Below, piece by piece: positions 1 to 8,068 of a DNA stretch of 19,781 bases. Under the pieces are notes generated by a model. That model was not told the origin of the DNA, did no database searches, and saw only the letters and a list, made by a program, of their open reading frames with translations. Source of the DNA: an uncultured Roseburia sp. (GTDB lineage Bacteria; Bacillota; Clostridia; Lachnospirales; Lachnospiraceae); the NCBI GenBank assembly GCA_900550935.1, contig URUD01000047.1:1-19781 (forward strand), in the 5' to 3' direction. The translations under genes and the position numbers were made by a program. Each line of letters starts with the position of its first letter. The stretch's first letter is position 1.

Positions 1-40
1 TTGCGAAAAGGGGGTGCAGATGGTAATGTGTCCTTAGACA

Positions 41-54
41 TGAAAGAGCTTACA
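41..54 (+). promoter_or_regulatory. Candidate catabolite-response (cre-like) site upstream of the binding-protein gene
   Basis: The 14-mer TGAAAGAGCTTACA fits the Bacillus cre consensus TGWAARCGYTWNCW at 13 of 14 positions. The one mismatch is in the central CG (AG here), which is usually the most conserved step. It lies about 45 bp before the start codon of the solute-binding protein, where a CcpA roadblock or repressor site for a carbohydrate operon would be plausible. I see no convincing promoter in the 98 bp available, because the window cuts the upstream region. Confidence 0.35.
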
Positions 55-98
55 TTCGTTCATGCCAAAAACAAATTAAATTCATATAGGAGGTCTTT

Positions 99-1694
99 AT
101 GAAAAAAAAGGTAGTTTCATTACTCCTGGTTGCAGCAATGGTAACCAGCATGGGGTGTGGTTCTTCCAATAATGCAGGAACCACAGATGCAAACAGTAGC
201 ACAGGCAGCGATGCAGCAGCTACAACAGAAAGCGGGGATGCTTCTTCTGATACAGCAGAGGCGAGTGATGTAGAAAAACCGGAAGAAATCACCATTATGG
301 TTGATGGAACTGTTTTCACACAGGAAAACGGTCAGGCAGAGTTCATCGCTAAATTAGAGGAACTTTCCGGAATCAAGATCAATGTTGTTCAGCCTGATCA
401 TGATGCATACTATGATGTAGTTGGGCAGACTGTAGCAAGTGGAGACTGGCCAGATGTTATGATCCTTTCTTCTACTTATTATTCAGGATATGCTGAGCAG
501 GGCGTTCTCTGGGATATGACAGATGCTTACGAAAATTCTGATCTGAAAGCCAGACAGGATGCTTACGGCAGCACAGGTGTTATCGATGGTGTAAGATTAG
601 ACGGTAAGTTATATGGTATGCCGGCAGCTCGTGGTAACGGATGTGTTACTTATGTAAAACAGAAATGGTTAGACAACTGCGGATTAGAAGTTCCTACCAA
701 TTATGAAGAGTACCTTGCAATGCTCGAAGCATTCACAACTGGCGATCCGGATGGTAACGGTGTAAACGGTGATACCTATGGTGTATCTGCTGCAGGTTTC
801 GTTGGAACAGAAGCTCCATACACAAACTATTTACCAGAGTTCTACCAGGATGCGAACCCAAGCTTCTACAAAGCAGAAGATGGTACATGGAAAGATGGTT
901 TCACAGAGGATTCCATGAAAGAGGCACTTACAAGAATGGCTGATGCTTACAAAGCAGGCGTGATCGACCCAACCACTCTTACCAATGGTACATCTGATTG
1001 CCGTAACAAGTTCTATGATGACAGCTTTGGTGTATTTACATACTGGGCTGGTACTTGGGCAACCAACTTAAAGACAAACTTAGAAGCAAACGGATTAGAC
1101 GGAGAGTTAGTAGCACTTCCTCCAATCGCTGAAGTAGGTACATATCTTGACCGTGTTCCACCAGTATGGTGCATCACATCTGCTTGCGAGAACCCGGAAG
1201 GCGTATTCAAATACTTCATCGAAGCTATGCAGGATGGCGGCGAGACCCAGTTCTTATGGACATATGGTGTTGAAGGCGTTCATTGGTCAACAGCTGCTGA
1301 GACATTATTTGCTGGTACAGAGAACGAAGTATCTTACCAGGAAGGTGAGTTCCATATGTTAGAGAATAAAGAGAAAGAGGGAACTCAGTATACAAAAGCT
1401 CATATCGATCCAATGTTAGCTTTAGTTGAATTAGCAGATGATCCTAAGGAAACAACAGTTGCGGAAGAAGCAAAAGCATCTACAGAGCTCTTTAATGCAA
1501 ACTGCCGGACAGCTGATCTGGTTCCTTCTACAGATGCTATGACAGAGTACAACGGTGATTTAACAACCTTAAAGAACACCTTAATTGCCAATGTAGTTAT
1601 GGGTGAGAAGACTGTAGACGAAGCATATGCTGAGTTTGAGTCTCAGGGTGCAGCTTGGTCACAGGCAATCGTTGACTCCTTAAACGCACAGTAA
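99..1694 (+). CDS. Extracellular solute-binding lipoprotein of a CUT1 carbohydrate ABC transporter
   Basis: This is the membrane-anchored receptor that captures an oligosaccharide outside the cell and hands it to the two permeases encoded next. The 531-residue protein starts with a Lys-rich hydrophobic signal peptide ending in SMGC, with Cys20 the likely lipidated residue; the lipobox is imperfect, with Ser at -3. A Ser/Thr/Ala/Asp-rich linker follows (about 21-60), then a family-1 type binding fold. At residues 216-225 there is a DPDGNGVNGD loop of the calcium-binding kind found in large binding proteins of the LplA/YtcQ/AlgQ group. The start is supported by AGGAGG at 88-93. The genes downstream (acetylesterase, GH28) suggest a pectin or rhamnogalacturonan oligosaccharide as ligand. 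That is inference from context; the protein itself does not show the sugar. Confidence 0.9.
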   Translation: MKKKVVSLLLVAAMVTSMGCGSSNNAGTTDANSSTGSDAAATTESGDASSDTAEASDVEKPEEITIMVDGTVFTQENGQAEFIAKLEELSGIKINVVQPDHDAYYDVVGQTVASGDWPDVMILSSTYYSGYAEQGVLWDMTDAYENSDLKARQDAYGSTGVIDGVRLDGKLYGMPAARGNGCVTYVKQKWLDNCGLEVPTNYEEYLAMLEAFTTGDPDGNGVNGDTYGVSAAGFVGTEAPYTNYLPEFYQDANPSFYKAEDGTWKDGFTEDSMKEALTRMADAYKAGVIDPTTLTNGTSDCRNKFYDDSFGVFTYWAGTWATNLKTNLEANGLDGELVALPPIAEVGTYLDRVPPVWCITSACENPEGVFKYFIEAMQDGGETQFLWTYGVEGVHWSTAAETLFAGTENEVSYQEGEFHMLENKEKEGTQYTKAHIDPMLALVELADDPKETTVAEEAKASTELFNANCRTADLVPSTDAMTEYNGDLTTLKNTLIANVVMGEKTVDEAYAEFESQGAAWSQAIVDSLNAQ

Positions 1695-1712
1695 ATTGTA
1701 AATGAAATGAAA

Positions 1713-1770
1713 TTCCCTTAAGGGAAGAACATGAGTGATGTGGAGCTGTTTTCCATAGCTCCACATCATT
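1713..1770 (+). promoter_or_regulatory. Two intercistronic hairpins between binding protein and permeases
   Basis: A perfect 14-nt palindrome (TTCCC-TTAA-GGGAA, 1713-1726) is followed by a stronger hairpin: arms TGATGTGGAGCT (1736-1747) and AGCTCCACATCA (1757-1768), 12 perfect pairs around a 9-nt loop. No clean U-tract follows (TTTCTGAAATA). It is therefore better read as a leaky attenuator or 3' mRNA-stabilising stem than a full terminator. Such structures commonly let the binding protein be made in excess over its permeases. Confidence 0.7.
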
Positions 1771-1814
1771 TCTGAAATAACGAATTTTGATTTATTGGAA
1801 GAGGAAGAACAGAT

Positions 1815-2783
1815 ATGAAAAAAAATAAAACCCAATCAGCCGTACCAGCAGCAAACAATTCCAGAAAACATCTGGCTGCAAAAATCTATAAATACAGAGG
1901 ATTCTATCTGATGTTTCTTCCTGTATTTATTTTCGCAATTATATTCTTTTACCTGCCAATGCTTGGTATCAGATATGCATTTACCGATTATAACGGTATC
2001 AAAGAAGCAACATTTGTTGGATTAAAACATTTCCAGAAGATGTTTGGTATGCCAAACTTCTGGTCAGCATTTGTGAATACACTTGAAATCAGTATTATTA
2101 AATTAGTACTGACAACAGCAGTGGCAGTTGTTGTATCTATTTTCCTGAATGAGATCGCAAACATCCACTTCAAAAAAATAGTACAGACCATTATCTATCT
2201 GCCACACTTTATGTCATGGGTAGTAACCGCATCCGTATTCTCCCTGATCTTAGCACCTACTGCAGAGGGTCTTGTAAATACATTCCTTGTAAATATCGGT
2301 GCTTTGGATGCCGGAAATATGATCTATTTTCTGGGTAACTCCAAATGGTGGAGAGGTGCTTACTACATCATCAATATTTGGAAAGAAACCGGTTGGCAGA
2401 CTGTAATCTTTATGGCAACACTGGCCGGAATAAATACAGAGCTTTATGAAGCTGCATCCATCGATGGTGCAGGACGCTGGGGAAAAATGCGTTATGTAAC
2501 ATTCCCTGCTTTACAGAATACGATTTTAACCGTACTTATCTTAAACCTTGCAAAGGTTATGAACCTTTTCGAGTCAGCATTCGTATTACAGAATGATGCT
2601 ACCATGGATGTTTCTAACGTACTTGAGACATACATCTACTATCAGACCTTTAACAGTGGTGCAATTCCTAACTATGGATATACAACAGCTGTTGGTTTGT
2701 TCAAATCATTAGTAGGTTGTGTACTTGTTCTTATCTGTAACCATTTAAGTAAGAAAGTACGTGAAGGACGAGGAATCGTCTAG
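1815..2783 (+). CDS. Carbohydrate ABC transporter permease, LplB/YteP-like (first membrane subunit)
   Basis: This is one of the two inner-membrane channel subunits of the importer. The 322-residue protein has a basic N-terminus and about six predicted membrane segments, the first at roughly residues 30-52 (YLMFLPVFIFAIIFFYLPML). Near the C-terminus is the EAA motif that docks onto the ATPase: ELYEAASIDGAGRWGKMRYV, followed by TFPAL. The start has GAGGAA at 1801-1806 as ribosome-binding site. It follows the binding-protein gene after a hairpin-bearing gap of about 120 bp and is 14 bp from the second permease, so it is clearly in the same operon. The family (LplB/YteP in Bacillus) serves complex plant-polysaccharide oligomers. 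The substrate is inferred from neighbours. Confidence 0.93.
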   Translation: MKKNKTQSAVPAANNSRKHLAAKIYKYRGFYLMFLPVFIFAIIFFYLPMLGIRYAFTDYNGIKEATFVGLKHFQKMFGMPNFWSAFVNTLEISIIKLVLTTAVAVVVSIFLNEIANIHFKKIVQTIIYLPHFMSWVVTASVFSLILAPTAEGLVNTFLVNIGALDAGNMIYFLGNSKWWRGAYYIINIWKETGWQTVIFMATLAGINTELYEAASIDGAGRWGKMRYVTFPALQNTILTVLILNLAKVMNLFESAFVLQNDATMDVSNVLETYIYYQTFNSGAIPNYGYTTAVGLFKSLVGCVLVLICNHLSKKVREGRGIV

Positions 2784-2797
2784 GAAGGAGCAGCAAA

Positions 2798-3640
2798 ATG
2801 AAAAGCAAGAAAAAAATTCAGGTTTTCCCGATCGTGAATGGTCTTATCTTTATTCTGTTAAGTTTGATCATTATCATTCCAATGTGGAAAGTCTTAGTAG
2901 ACTCATTTGACTTAAAAACAGCGTATGGTATGAAATTATGGCCGCAGGAGTTTGGTCTTGCCGGATACGTTTCCGTATTCAAAAACCCGACCTTATCTCA
3001 TCCGTTGATGATCTCTTTCGTTACCACGATTGCAGGTACCCTGATCGCATTGATCTTATCTACCTTTGGTGCATATGTTTTAATTCAGTGGGATATGCCG
3101 GGACGTAACTTCTTTGCAAACATGTTACTGTTTACCATGATCTTCCAGGGTGGTATGATCCCTACTTACCTGGTATTAAAATCATTACACCTGACAAACA
3201 CAATCTGGGTTGTTATCTTATTCCCGGCGTTGAATGTCTACAACCTGGTATTGATGAGGAACTTCTTCGAAGGTATTCCTGCAAGTTTATTTGAGTCAGC
3301 AACATTAGACGGCTGTTCTCCAATGCAGACATTCTTAAGAATTGTTCTTCCAATGTCAAAAGCAGCATTAGCATCCATCGGTTTGATGTTCGCAGTAACC
3401 TACTGGAATGACTATACACACTACAAACTTTACATTACAGACTCCAATCTGTATAACTTCCAGATGAAATTAAGAAGTATCATCATGGGTAGTGACCTGC
3501 CACAGGCAAATGGTGGTGCAACCGAGAATACGGTTAAGAATGCAGCCATCATCGTTGTAATCATTCCATTTATGATCTTATATCCTTTCTTACAGAAATA
3601 CTTTGTAAAGGGTGTAAACATCGGAGCAGTAAAAGAATAA
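2798..3640 (+). CDS. Carbohydrate ABC transporter permease, LplC/YtcP-like (second membrane subunit)
   Basis: This is the partner permease of the heterodimeric channel, 280 residues with about six membrane segments. The first spans roughly residues 9-31, and the protein ends with the typical KYFVKGVNIGAVKE tail of YtcP-type permeases. A modified EAA loop is visible as SLFESATLDGCSPMQTFLRI, followed by VLPMSKAALA. AAGGAG at 2785-2790 supports the start, just after the stop of the first permease. No ATP-binding subunit follows or precedes it in the window. CUT1 systems of this type usually borrow a shared MsmX/UgpC-like ATPase encoded elsewhere, so this absence is normal. Confidence 0.93.
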   Translation: MKSKKKIQVFPIVNGLIFILLSLIIIIPMWKVLVDSFDLKTAYGMKLWPQEFGLAGYVSVFKNPTLSHPLMISFVTTIAGTLIALILSTFGAYVLIQWDMPGRNFFANMLLFTMIFQGGMIPTYLVLKSLHLTNTIWVVILFPALNVYNLVLMRNFFEGIPASLFESATLDGCSPMQTFLRIVLPMSKAALASIGLMFAVTYWNDYTHYKLYITDSNLYNFQMKLRSIIMGSDLPQANGGATENTVKNAAIIVVIIPFMILYPFLQKYFVKGVNIGAVKE

Positions 3641-3656
3641 TTATAGAGGAAAAAGC

Positions 3657-4343
3657 ATGGCAACAATTTATTGGGCTGGCGACTCTACCGTACAATACAA
3701 TGATATCACCACTTTTCCCCAGACTGGGATAGGGCAGGTGTTCCACCTGTTCCTAAAGCCAGGGGTAAAAGTGGTGAATTATGCTAAAAACGGCAGGAGC
3801 ACCAAAAGCTTTATTGACGAAGGCAGAATGAAGCCGATCGAAGACCAGATCAAAGCAGGTGATTTTTTATTCATCCAGTTTGGTCATAATGATGAAAAAA
3901 TACATGACCCCGCTCGTTATACGGAGCCATTTTCCGGTTATCAGGAGAACCTTGCATCGATGATTGCTGTTGCACGGGAGCGGGGAGCATTTCCGGTGCT
4001 GATCACTCCGTTGGAGCGCAGATGCTTTGCAGAGGGAGATCAGCTGGGACTCGGAGAACATTCTGATTATGTCGCTGCCATGAAGCAGGCAGCAGAAAGT
4101 CTTCAGGTTCCGCTTGTGGATCTGTACAGCATGAGCAGACATGAGCTGCGCAGGGCAGGCGCGGAAAAAACAAAAAACTGGTATATGCACTTACCTGCCG
4201 GGATCTATCCTTCCCATATGGATGGATTGACAGATAATACGCATCTGAAATATGAGGGTGCTGTTGTATACGCAGGATGTATTGCAAGAGGACTCAAAGA
4301 ATTGGGCGGAAGATACAGTGATTTATTAGTGGCTTGGGAGTAA
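3657..4343 (+). CDS. Cytosolic SGNH-hydrolase, rhamnogalacturonan acetylesterase-like
   Basis: This enzyme likely removes acetyl esters from imported rhamnogalacturonan or other pectic oligosaccharides so that glycosidases can act. The 228-residue protein has all SGNH blocks: AGDST with nucleophile Ser10, the Gly in YAKNGRS, FGHND with Asn78, and DNTH with Asp193 and His196 completing the triad. Length and motif spacing fit the RhgT/YesT family (about 230 residues). There is no signal peptide, so it acts inside the cell on transported oligomers. GAGGA at 3646-3650 supports the start, 16 bp after the permease stop. Acetyl-xylan specificity cannot be ruled out from sequence alone, but the GH28 and GH105-like neighbours favour pectin. 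Confidence 0.88.
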   Translation: MATIYWAGDSTVQYNDITTFPQTGIGQVFHLFLKPGVKVVNYAKNGRSTKSFIDEGRMKPIEDQIKAGDFLFIQFGHNDEKIHDPARYTEPFSGYQENLASMIAVARERGAFPVLITPLERRCFAEGDQLGLGEHSDYVAAMKQAAESLQVPLVDLYSMSRHELRRAGAEKTKNWYMHLPAGIYPSHMDGLTDNTHLKYEGAVVYAGCIARGLKELGGRYSDLLVAWE

Positions 4344-4382
4344 TCTTGAGCCGCTTATTTTTTGTATAGGGAGATATAACTT

Positions 4383-5747
4383 ATGAGCAGGACAGTAGGA
4401 AGAGAAGAGATTTTAAGCGGCAATCTGCTGCATGCGATATTGCTTTTATCCATCCCGGTTGTCATCAACAGCTTTTTACAGACCATGTATAATCTGACTG
4501 ATACGTATTGGCTGGGAAAACTCGGAACAGAAGAACTTGCTGCGATCAATCTGGTAACACCGGTGCAGAATCTGGTCATTAATTTCGGATCCGGTATTAC
4601 GGTGGCAGGCTCGGTCCTGATCTCACAGTATATCGGTGCAAAGCAGGATGAAGATGCGAGGTCGATGGCAAATCATATTTTTGTCTGTGCAATGACATTT
4701 TCGGTGGTCTGTGCCGCACTGGTGGCATTTATGACTCCGACAATCGTGACCTGGCTTGGAGCAGAGGGCGAGACCTTTACCTATAGCAGGATCTATATGC
4801 AGATCGCAATTTTGGATATGCCATTTCTCTATATGGTAAATATGTATATTGCAATCAATCAGGCACAGGGGGATACGCTGCGCCCGATGCTTATGAATGT
4901 GCTGGGTATTTCCTTAAATATGATATTTGATCCGTTGATGATGGTGGTGCTGCATTTTGGTGTTGCCGGAGCGGCTCTTGCGACCATGTTTGCCAAAGCA
5001 GTACCTGCAGTCATTGCATTTGTGGTACTGCATAATAAAAAACGTCTGCTGTATCTGGAAGTTTCCAAAATCCGTTTTGAAAAAGAAAAGTTAAAACAGA
5101 TCGTGCAGGTGGGACTTCCAAGTGCAATCGGCGGTAGTACGACACAGCTTGGATTTCTGCTGATGAGCAAGAGCGTTTTTACGTATGGAACACAGGCAAT
5201 GGCTGCTTATGGCATCGGAAATAAAGTAAATGGACTGATCACACTGCCGTCAAATGGTATTGGTTCTGCGGTTGCCATTATTGTCGGACAGAACGTCGGG
5301 GCAGACCAGTATGAGCGGGCAAAAAAAGGATATCTGCTGTCCGAGCGGGTCTGTGTGGTATTCCTTTTTGTTGGTGGTATGATCTTATCGAGAATGCCGG
5401 TTTCGCGGGCGATCGTTAGTATCTTTTCGGATGATACAGCGGTGATCGCAATGGCAGCGGACTTTTTGAGTATTATGGCATTCTGGTGTTTTACGAATGG
5501 AATTTACAATGCAACGATCGGACTGTTTCAGGGATGCGGCAAGACGGTAGTGAATATGGTTGTTGATATTTCGAGATTATGGCTGTTCCGCTTCGGTTCT
5601 TTATACATATGTGAAAAATGGTTACACATGGGAGTGCGCAGTGTATGGTATTCCGTGGTGATCAGTAATGGACTGGCGGCAGTCGTGTTATATCTGGTTT
5701 ATCGGACGGGATATTGGAAAAAGCAAAAAGAAGGGAGAGCAAAGTAA
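4383..5747 (+). CDS. MATE-family multidrug/toxic-compound efflux transporter
   Basis: This is an integral membrane antiporter of the MATE/MOP superfamily, 454 residues with about 12 hydrophobic segments. The N-terminus is typical: a short hydrophilic lead with GREEILSGNLLHAILLLSIP, then NSFLQTMYNLTDTYWLGKLGTEELAAI, which is the diagnostic first-helix region of the NorM/DinF-like class. GGGAG at 4369-4373 lies about 10 bp before the start. The gene sits between the acetylesterase and the GH105-like gene, with 39 bp upstream and 1 bp downstream, so it is very probably co-transcribed with the pectin genes. No sugar role is established for the family. It may export an inhibitory phenolic or by-product released with pectin, or be a passenger. 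The substrate is unknown. Confidence 0.9.
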   Translation: MSRTVGREEILSGNLLHAILLLSIPVVINSFLQTMYNLTDTYWLGKLGTEELAAINLVTPVQNLVINFGSGITVAGSVLISQYIGAKQDEDARSMANHIFVCAMTFSVVCAALVAFMTPTIVTWLGAEGETFTYSRIYMQIAILDMPFLYMVNMYIAINQAQGDTLRPMLMNVLGISLNMIFDPLMMVVLHFGVAGAALATMFAKAVPAVIAFVVLHNKKRLLYLEVSKIRFEKEKLKQIVQVGLPSAIGGSTTQLGFLLMSKSVFTYGTQAMAAYGIGNKVNGLITLPSNGIGSAVAIIVGQNVGADQYERAKKGYLLSERVCVVFLFVGGMILSRMPVSRAIVSIFSDDTAVIAMAADFLSIMAFWCFTNGIYNATIGLFQGCGKTVVNMVVDISRLWLFRFGSLYICEKWLHMGVRSVWYSVVISNGLAAVVLYLVYRTGYWKKQKEGRAK

Positions 5748-5748
5748 G

Positions 5749-6471
5749 ATGAATACACAGGAGTGGATGAAAGAGTATCTGAAAGAAAATAGAAAAAACC
5801 CCGTTTTACTGAGGGGAGTTGCACAGATTTACAGGGCTACCGGAGAGGAATGTTATCTGGATTACTTAAAACGTGCAGATAAGGAAGTGGACGTGACCAA
5901 TGGAAGCGTTTTCTCTTTCTTATATCAGACAACAAAAGAACAGAATTATCTGGATCTGGTTGAGAAAGTCAATGGAACGTTAAAAGAAGAGAACCGTACG
6001 GAAATGCTTCCTTTTTATATGGAGTATGAGACAAAATATGGTAAAAAAGAGCGTTACAACGAGATCATAGCAAAACTGGATGCAGAGCAGGAGCGCGTTT
6101 ATGACAGGGAGACACAGACATTGCGTACAGATGTGACAGATGCGATCCGGTTAATGATGGTATATGTCGATACCATGAGTGTAATGAGTATTGAAATTTA
6201 TGAAATGTACCGCAAATTACAGGATTATTACAAAGAATTGTTAAAATGTGTCCGGAGAGAGGATACCTTTTCAAAGGAAGATGCCTGGATGCTTTCTTAC
6301 ACAATGTTTAAGGGATGTAACATGCGGATCTTGCTGAGTGAAAAGTACGAAGAAGAGGCTGTTTCATTGCAGGAGCAGGAACTTCCGCAGGCAGATGAGC
6401 CGGAAATTAACGCAGGCATTTTTCTGATGTCGTATGCGCAGAGAAAGATCCTGGAAGAGAAGAACCGGTAG
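5749..6471 (+). CDS. Shortened GH105-like protein (probable pseudoenzyme of unsaturated rhamnogalacturonyl hydrolase)
   Basis: I read this 240-residue alpha-helical protein as a degenerate relative of GH105 (YteR-type) hydrolases, which are about 370 residues. Resemblance to the family is seen at helix-hairpin repeats near 15-45 (LLRGVAQIYRATGEECYLDYL), LPFYMEYETKYG (87-98), MLSYTMFKGC (181-190) and NAGIFLMSYAQRKIL near the end. The block that normally precedes PFYMEYE, containing the WLDGLYM segment with the catalytic Asp (Asp143 in YteR), is absent. So is most of the aromatic substrate-binding part. The ATG at 5749 is preferred over the in-frame one at 5668, which lies inside the MATE gene; GGGAG precedes it and only one base separates it from the MATE stop. 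The reading frame is intact and the gene is embedded in an operon, which argues for a retained non-catalytic role. The family assignment is from recall of GH105 sequences and needs a profile search. Confidence 0.6.
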   Translation: MNTQEWMKEYLKENRKNPVLLRGVAQIYRATGEECYLDYLKRADKEVDVTNGSVFSFLYQTTKEQNYLDLVEKVNGTLKEENRTEMLPFYMEYETKYGKKERYNEIIAKLDAEQERVYDRETQTLRTDVTDAIRLMMVYVDTMSVMSIEIYEMYRKLQDYYKELLKCVRREDTFSKEDAWMLSYTMFKGCNMRILLSEKYEEEAVSLQEQELPQADEPEINAGIFLMSYAQRKILEEKNR

Positions 6472-6486
6472 AGAGGAGAAACACAG

Positions 6487-8049
6487 ATGGAAATAAAAGT
6501 AATTGATCTTGCAGCAAGAAGTGTAACACTGGAATTAGCAGATGGCGGCATTTATTATACCAAAGAGCCTTATCAGATCGAACTGAACGGTATGCCGGTC
6601 AAACAGGCAGACACGGTCATCACATCCTTATTTGATCTGAAACCGGAGACCACTTATGGACTTACGGTAAAGAAAGCAGATGGCAGTGTTTTAGGAACGT
6701 TGGAATTTTGCACCGGATATGAGTTTGTCACCTTAAACGTCAAAGATTTTGGCGCAAAGGGAGATGGCGTACAGGACGATACCAAATTTATCCAGGCAGC
6801 GATCTTATCCTGTCCGAAAGACAGCAGGGTTTTGGTGCCGGAGGGAACTTACTGCATTACCAGCCTGTTCTTAAAGAGTGACCTGAACCTGGAACTTGCA
6901 AAAGGAGCAGAATTAAAGGCAAAAACAGAGCGTAGCGAATTTCCAAAATTCCCGGCTCTGATCGAAAGTTATGATGAGACAGATGAGTACAATCTGGGTA
7001 CCTGGGAGGGAAATCCACTGCCGATGTTTTCAGGGATCATTACCGGTATCTCAGTCGAAAATGTGCGCATTTACGGACAGGGAACGATCAATGGAAATGC
7101 TTCAAAGGAAAACTGGTGGCACAATCCGAAAGTGATGGTGGGAGCATTCCGTCCGCGCCTGTTCTTTATCAGCCATTGTAACCATGTTACCCTTCAGGGC
7201 GTGAAATTCTGCAACAGTCCATCCTGGACCCTGCATCCATATTTTTCAGATGATCTGAAATTTTATAATGTTGTTGTAGAGAACCCAAGTGATTCGCCGA
7301 ATACAGATGGACTGGATCCGGAATCCTGCAAAAATGTAGAGATCGCCGGCGTACGTTTCTCCCTCGGAGATGACTGTATCGCCGTAAAATCCGGTAAGAT
7401 CTATATGGGAAGAAAACACAAAACGCCGTCAGAAAACCTTCATGTCAGACAGTGCCTGATGGAAAACGGACACGGTGCGGTTACAGTCGGAAGTGAGATC
7501 GCAGGCGGTGTCAAAGACCTTCTGGTAGAGGACTGCCTGTTCCGTCATACAGACCGTGGACTGCGGATCAAGACCAGAAGAGGAAGAGGAAAAGATTCGG
7601 TTTTAAACCAGATTTCATTCCGCAATATCGATATGGACCATGTCATGACACCGTTTGTAGTCAACTGTTTTTACTTCTGTGATCCGGACGGTAAGACCGA
7701 TTATGTACAGAACAGAGGAGAGAAGCCGGTGGATGAGAGAACACCGCAGGTAAAGAGTCTTTCCTTTGAAAATATAAAGGCAACAAACTGCCATGTGGCT
7801 GCGGCTTATTTTGACGGACTGCCTGAGCAGAAGATCGAAGAGATCAGAATGAAAAATGTTACGGTAACCTATGCAGAGAATGCAAAAAGTGGTGTTCCTG
7901 CCATGTCTGCAGGCGTTGAGGAATGCAGCAAAAAGGGTATTTTTGCCAATAATGTTAAGAAGCTGATCTTAGATCATGTTTCCATCAGTGGACAGGAGGG
8001 CGAGAAAATGACCCTGCTTGGCGTAGATGAAAAAGTGGTTGAGGAATAG
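6487..8049 (+). CDS. Glycoside hydrolase family 28 (polygalacturonase/rhamnogalacturonan hydrolase type)
   Basis: This is an inverting hydrolase that cleaves galacturonic-acid linkages of pectin or rhamnogalacturonan oligomers. The 520-residue protein begins with a small beta domain (about 1-77, fibronectin III-like as in exo-acting GH28 enzymes). The parallel beta-helix then opens with VKDFGAKGDGVQDDT near 85-99. All GH28 motifs are present: NTDG (272-275), GDD (294-296), GHG (328-330) and RIK (360-362), so the catalytic Asp274, Asp295, Asp296 and His329 are retained. No signal peptide is visible, which implies cytosolic action on imported oligomers and favours an exo or oligomer-specific enzyme. 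GAGAGGAGAA just upstream (ending about 7 bp before the ATG) supports the start, 15 bp after the GH105-like gene. Sequence alone does not separate exo-polygalacturonase from rhamnogalacturonan hydrolase. Confidence 0.93.
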   Translation: MEIKVIDLAARSVTLELADGGIYYTKEPYQIELNGMPVKQADTVITSLFDLKPETTYGLTVKKADGSVLGTLEFCTGYEFVTLNVKDFGAKGDGVQDDTKFIQAAILSCPKDSRVLVPEGTYCITSLFLKSDLNLELAKGAELKAKTERSEFPKFPALIESYDETDEYNLGTWEGNPLPMFSGIITGISVENVRIYGQGTINGNASKENWWHNPKVMVGAFRPRLFFISHCNHVTLQGVKFCNSPSWTLHPYFSDDLKFYNVVVENPSDSPNTDGLDPESCKNVEIAGVRFSLGDDCIAVKSGKIYMGRKHKTPSENLHVRQCLMENGHGAVTVGSEIAGGVKDLLVEDCLFRHTDRGLRIKTRRGRGKDSVLNQISFRNIDMDHVMTPFVVNCFYFCDPDGKTDYVQNRGEKPVDERTPQVKSLSFENIKATNCHVAAAYFDGLPEQKIEEIRMKNVTVTYAENAKSGVPAMSAGVEECSKKGIFANNVKKLILDHVSISGQEGEKMTLLGVDEKVVEE

Positions 8050-8068
8050 AACGCGGAAAGGGAAAAAG

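Noticed and set aside
1..29. Promoter-like TTGCGA / 17 bp / TAATGT at the window edge
   Set aside because: The -10 match is poor and the context upstream is cut off, so I do not annotate it.
8027..8068. Extended N-terminus for the TIM-barrel gene starting inside the GH28 gene
   Set aside because: It would add a basic tail (MKKWLRNRTRKGKK) translated over the end of GH28, while a good ribosome-binding site and natural fold start exist at 8069.
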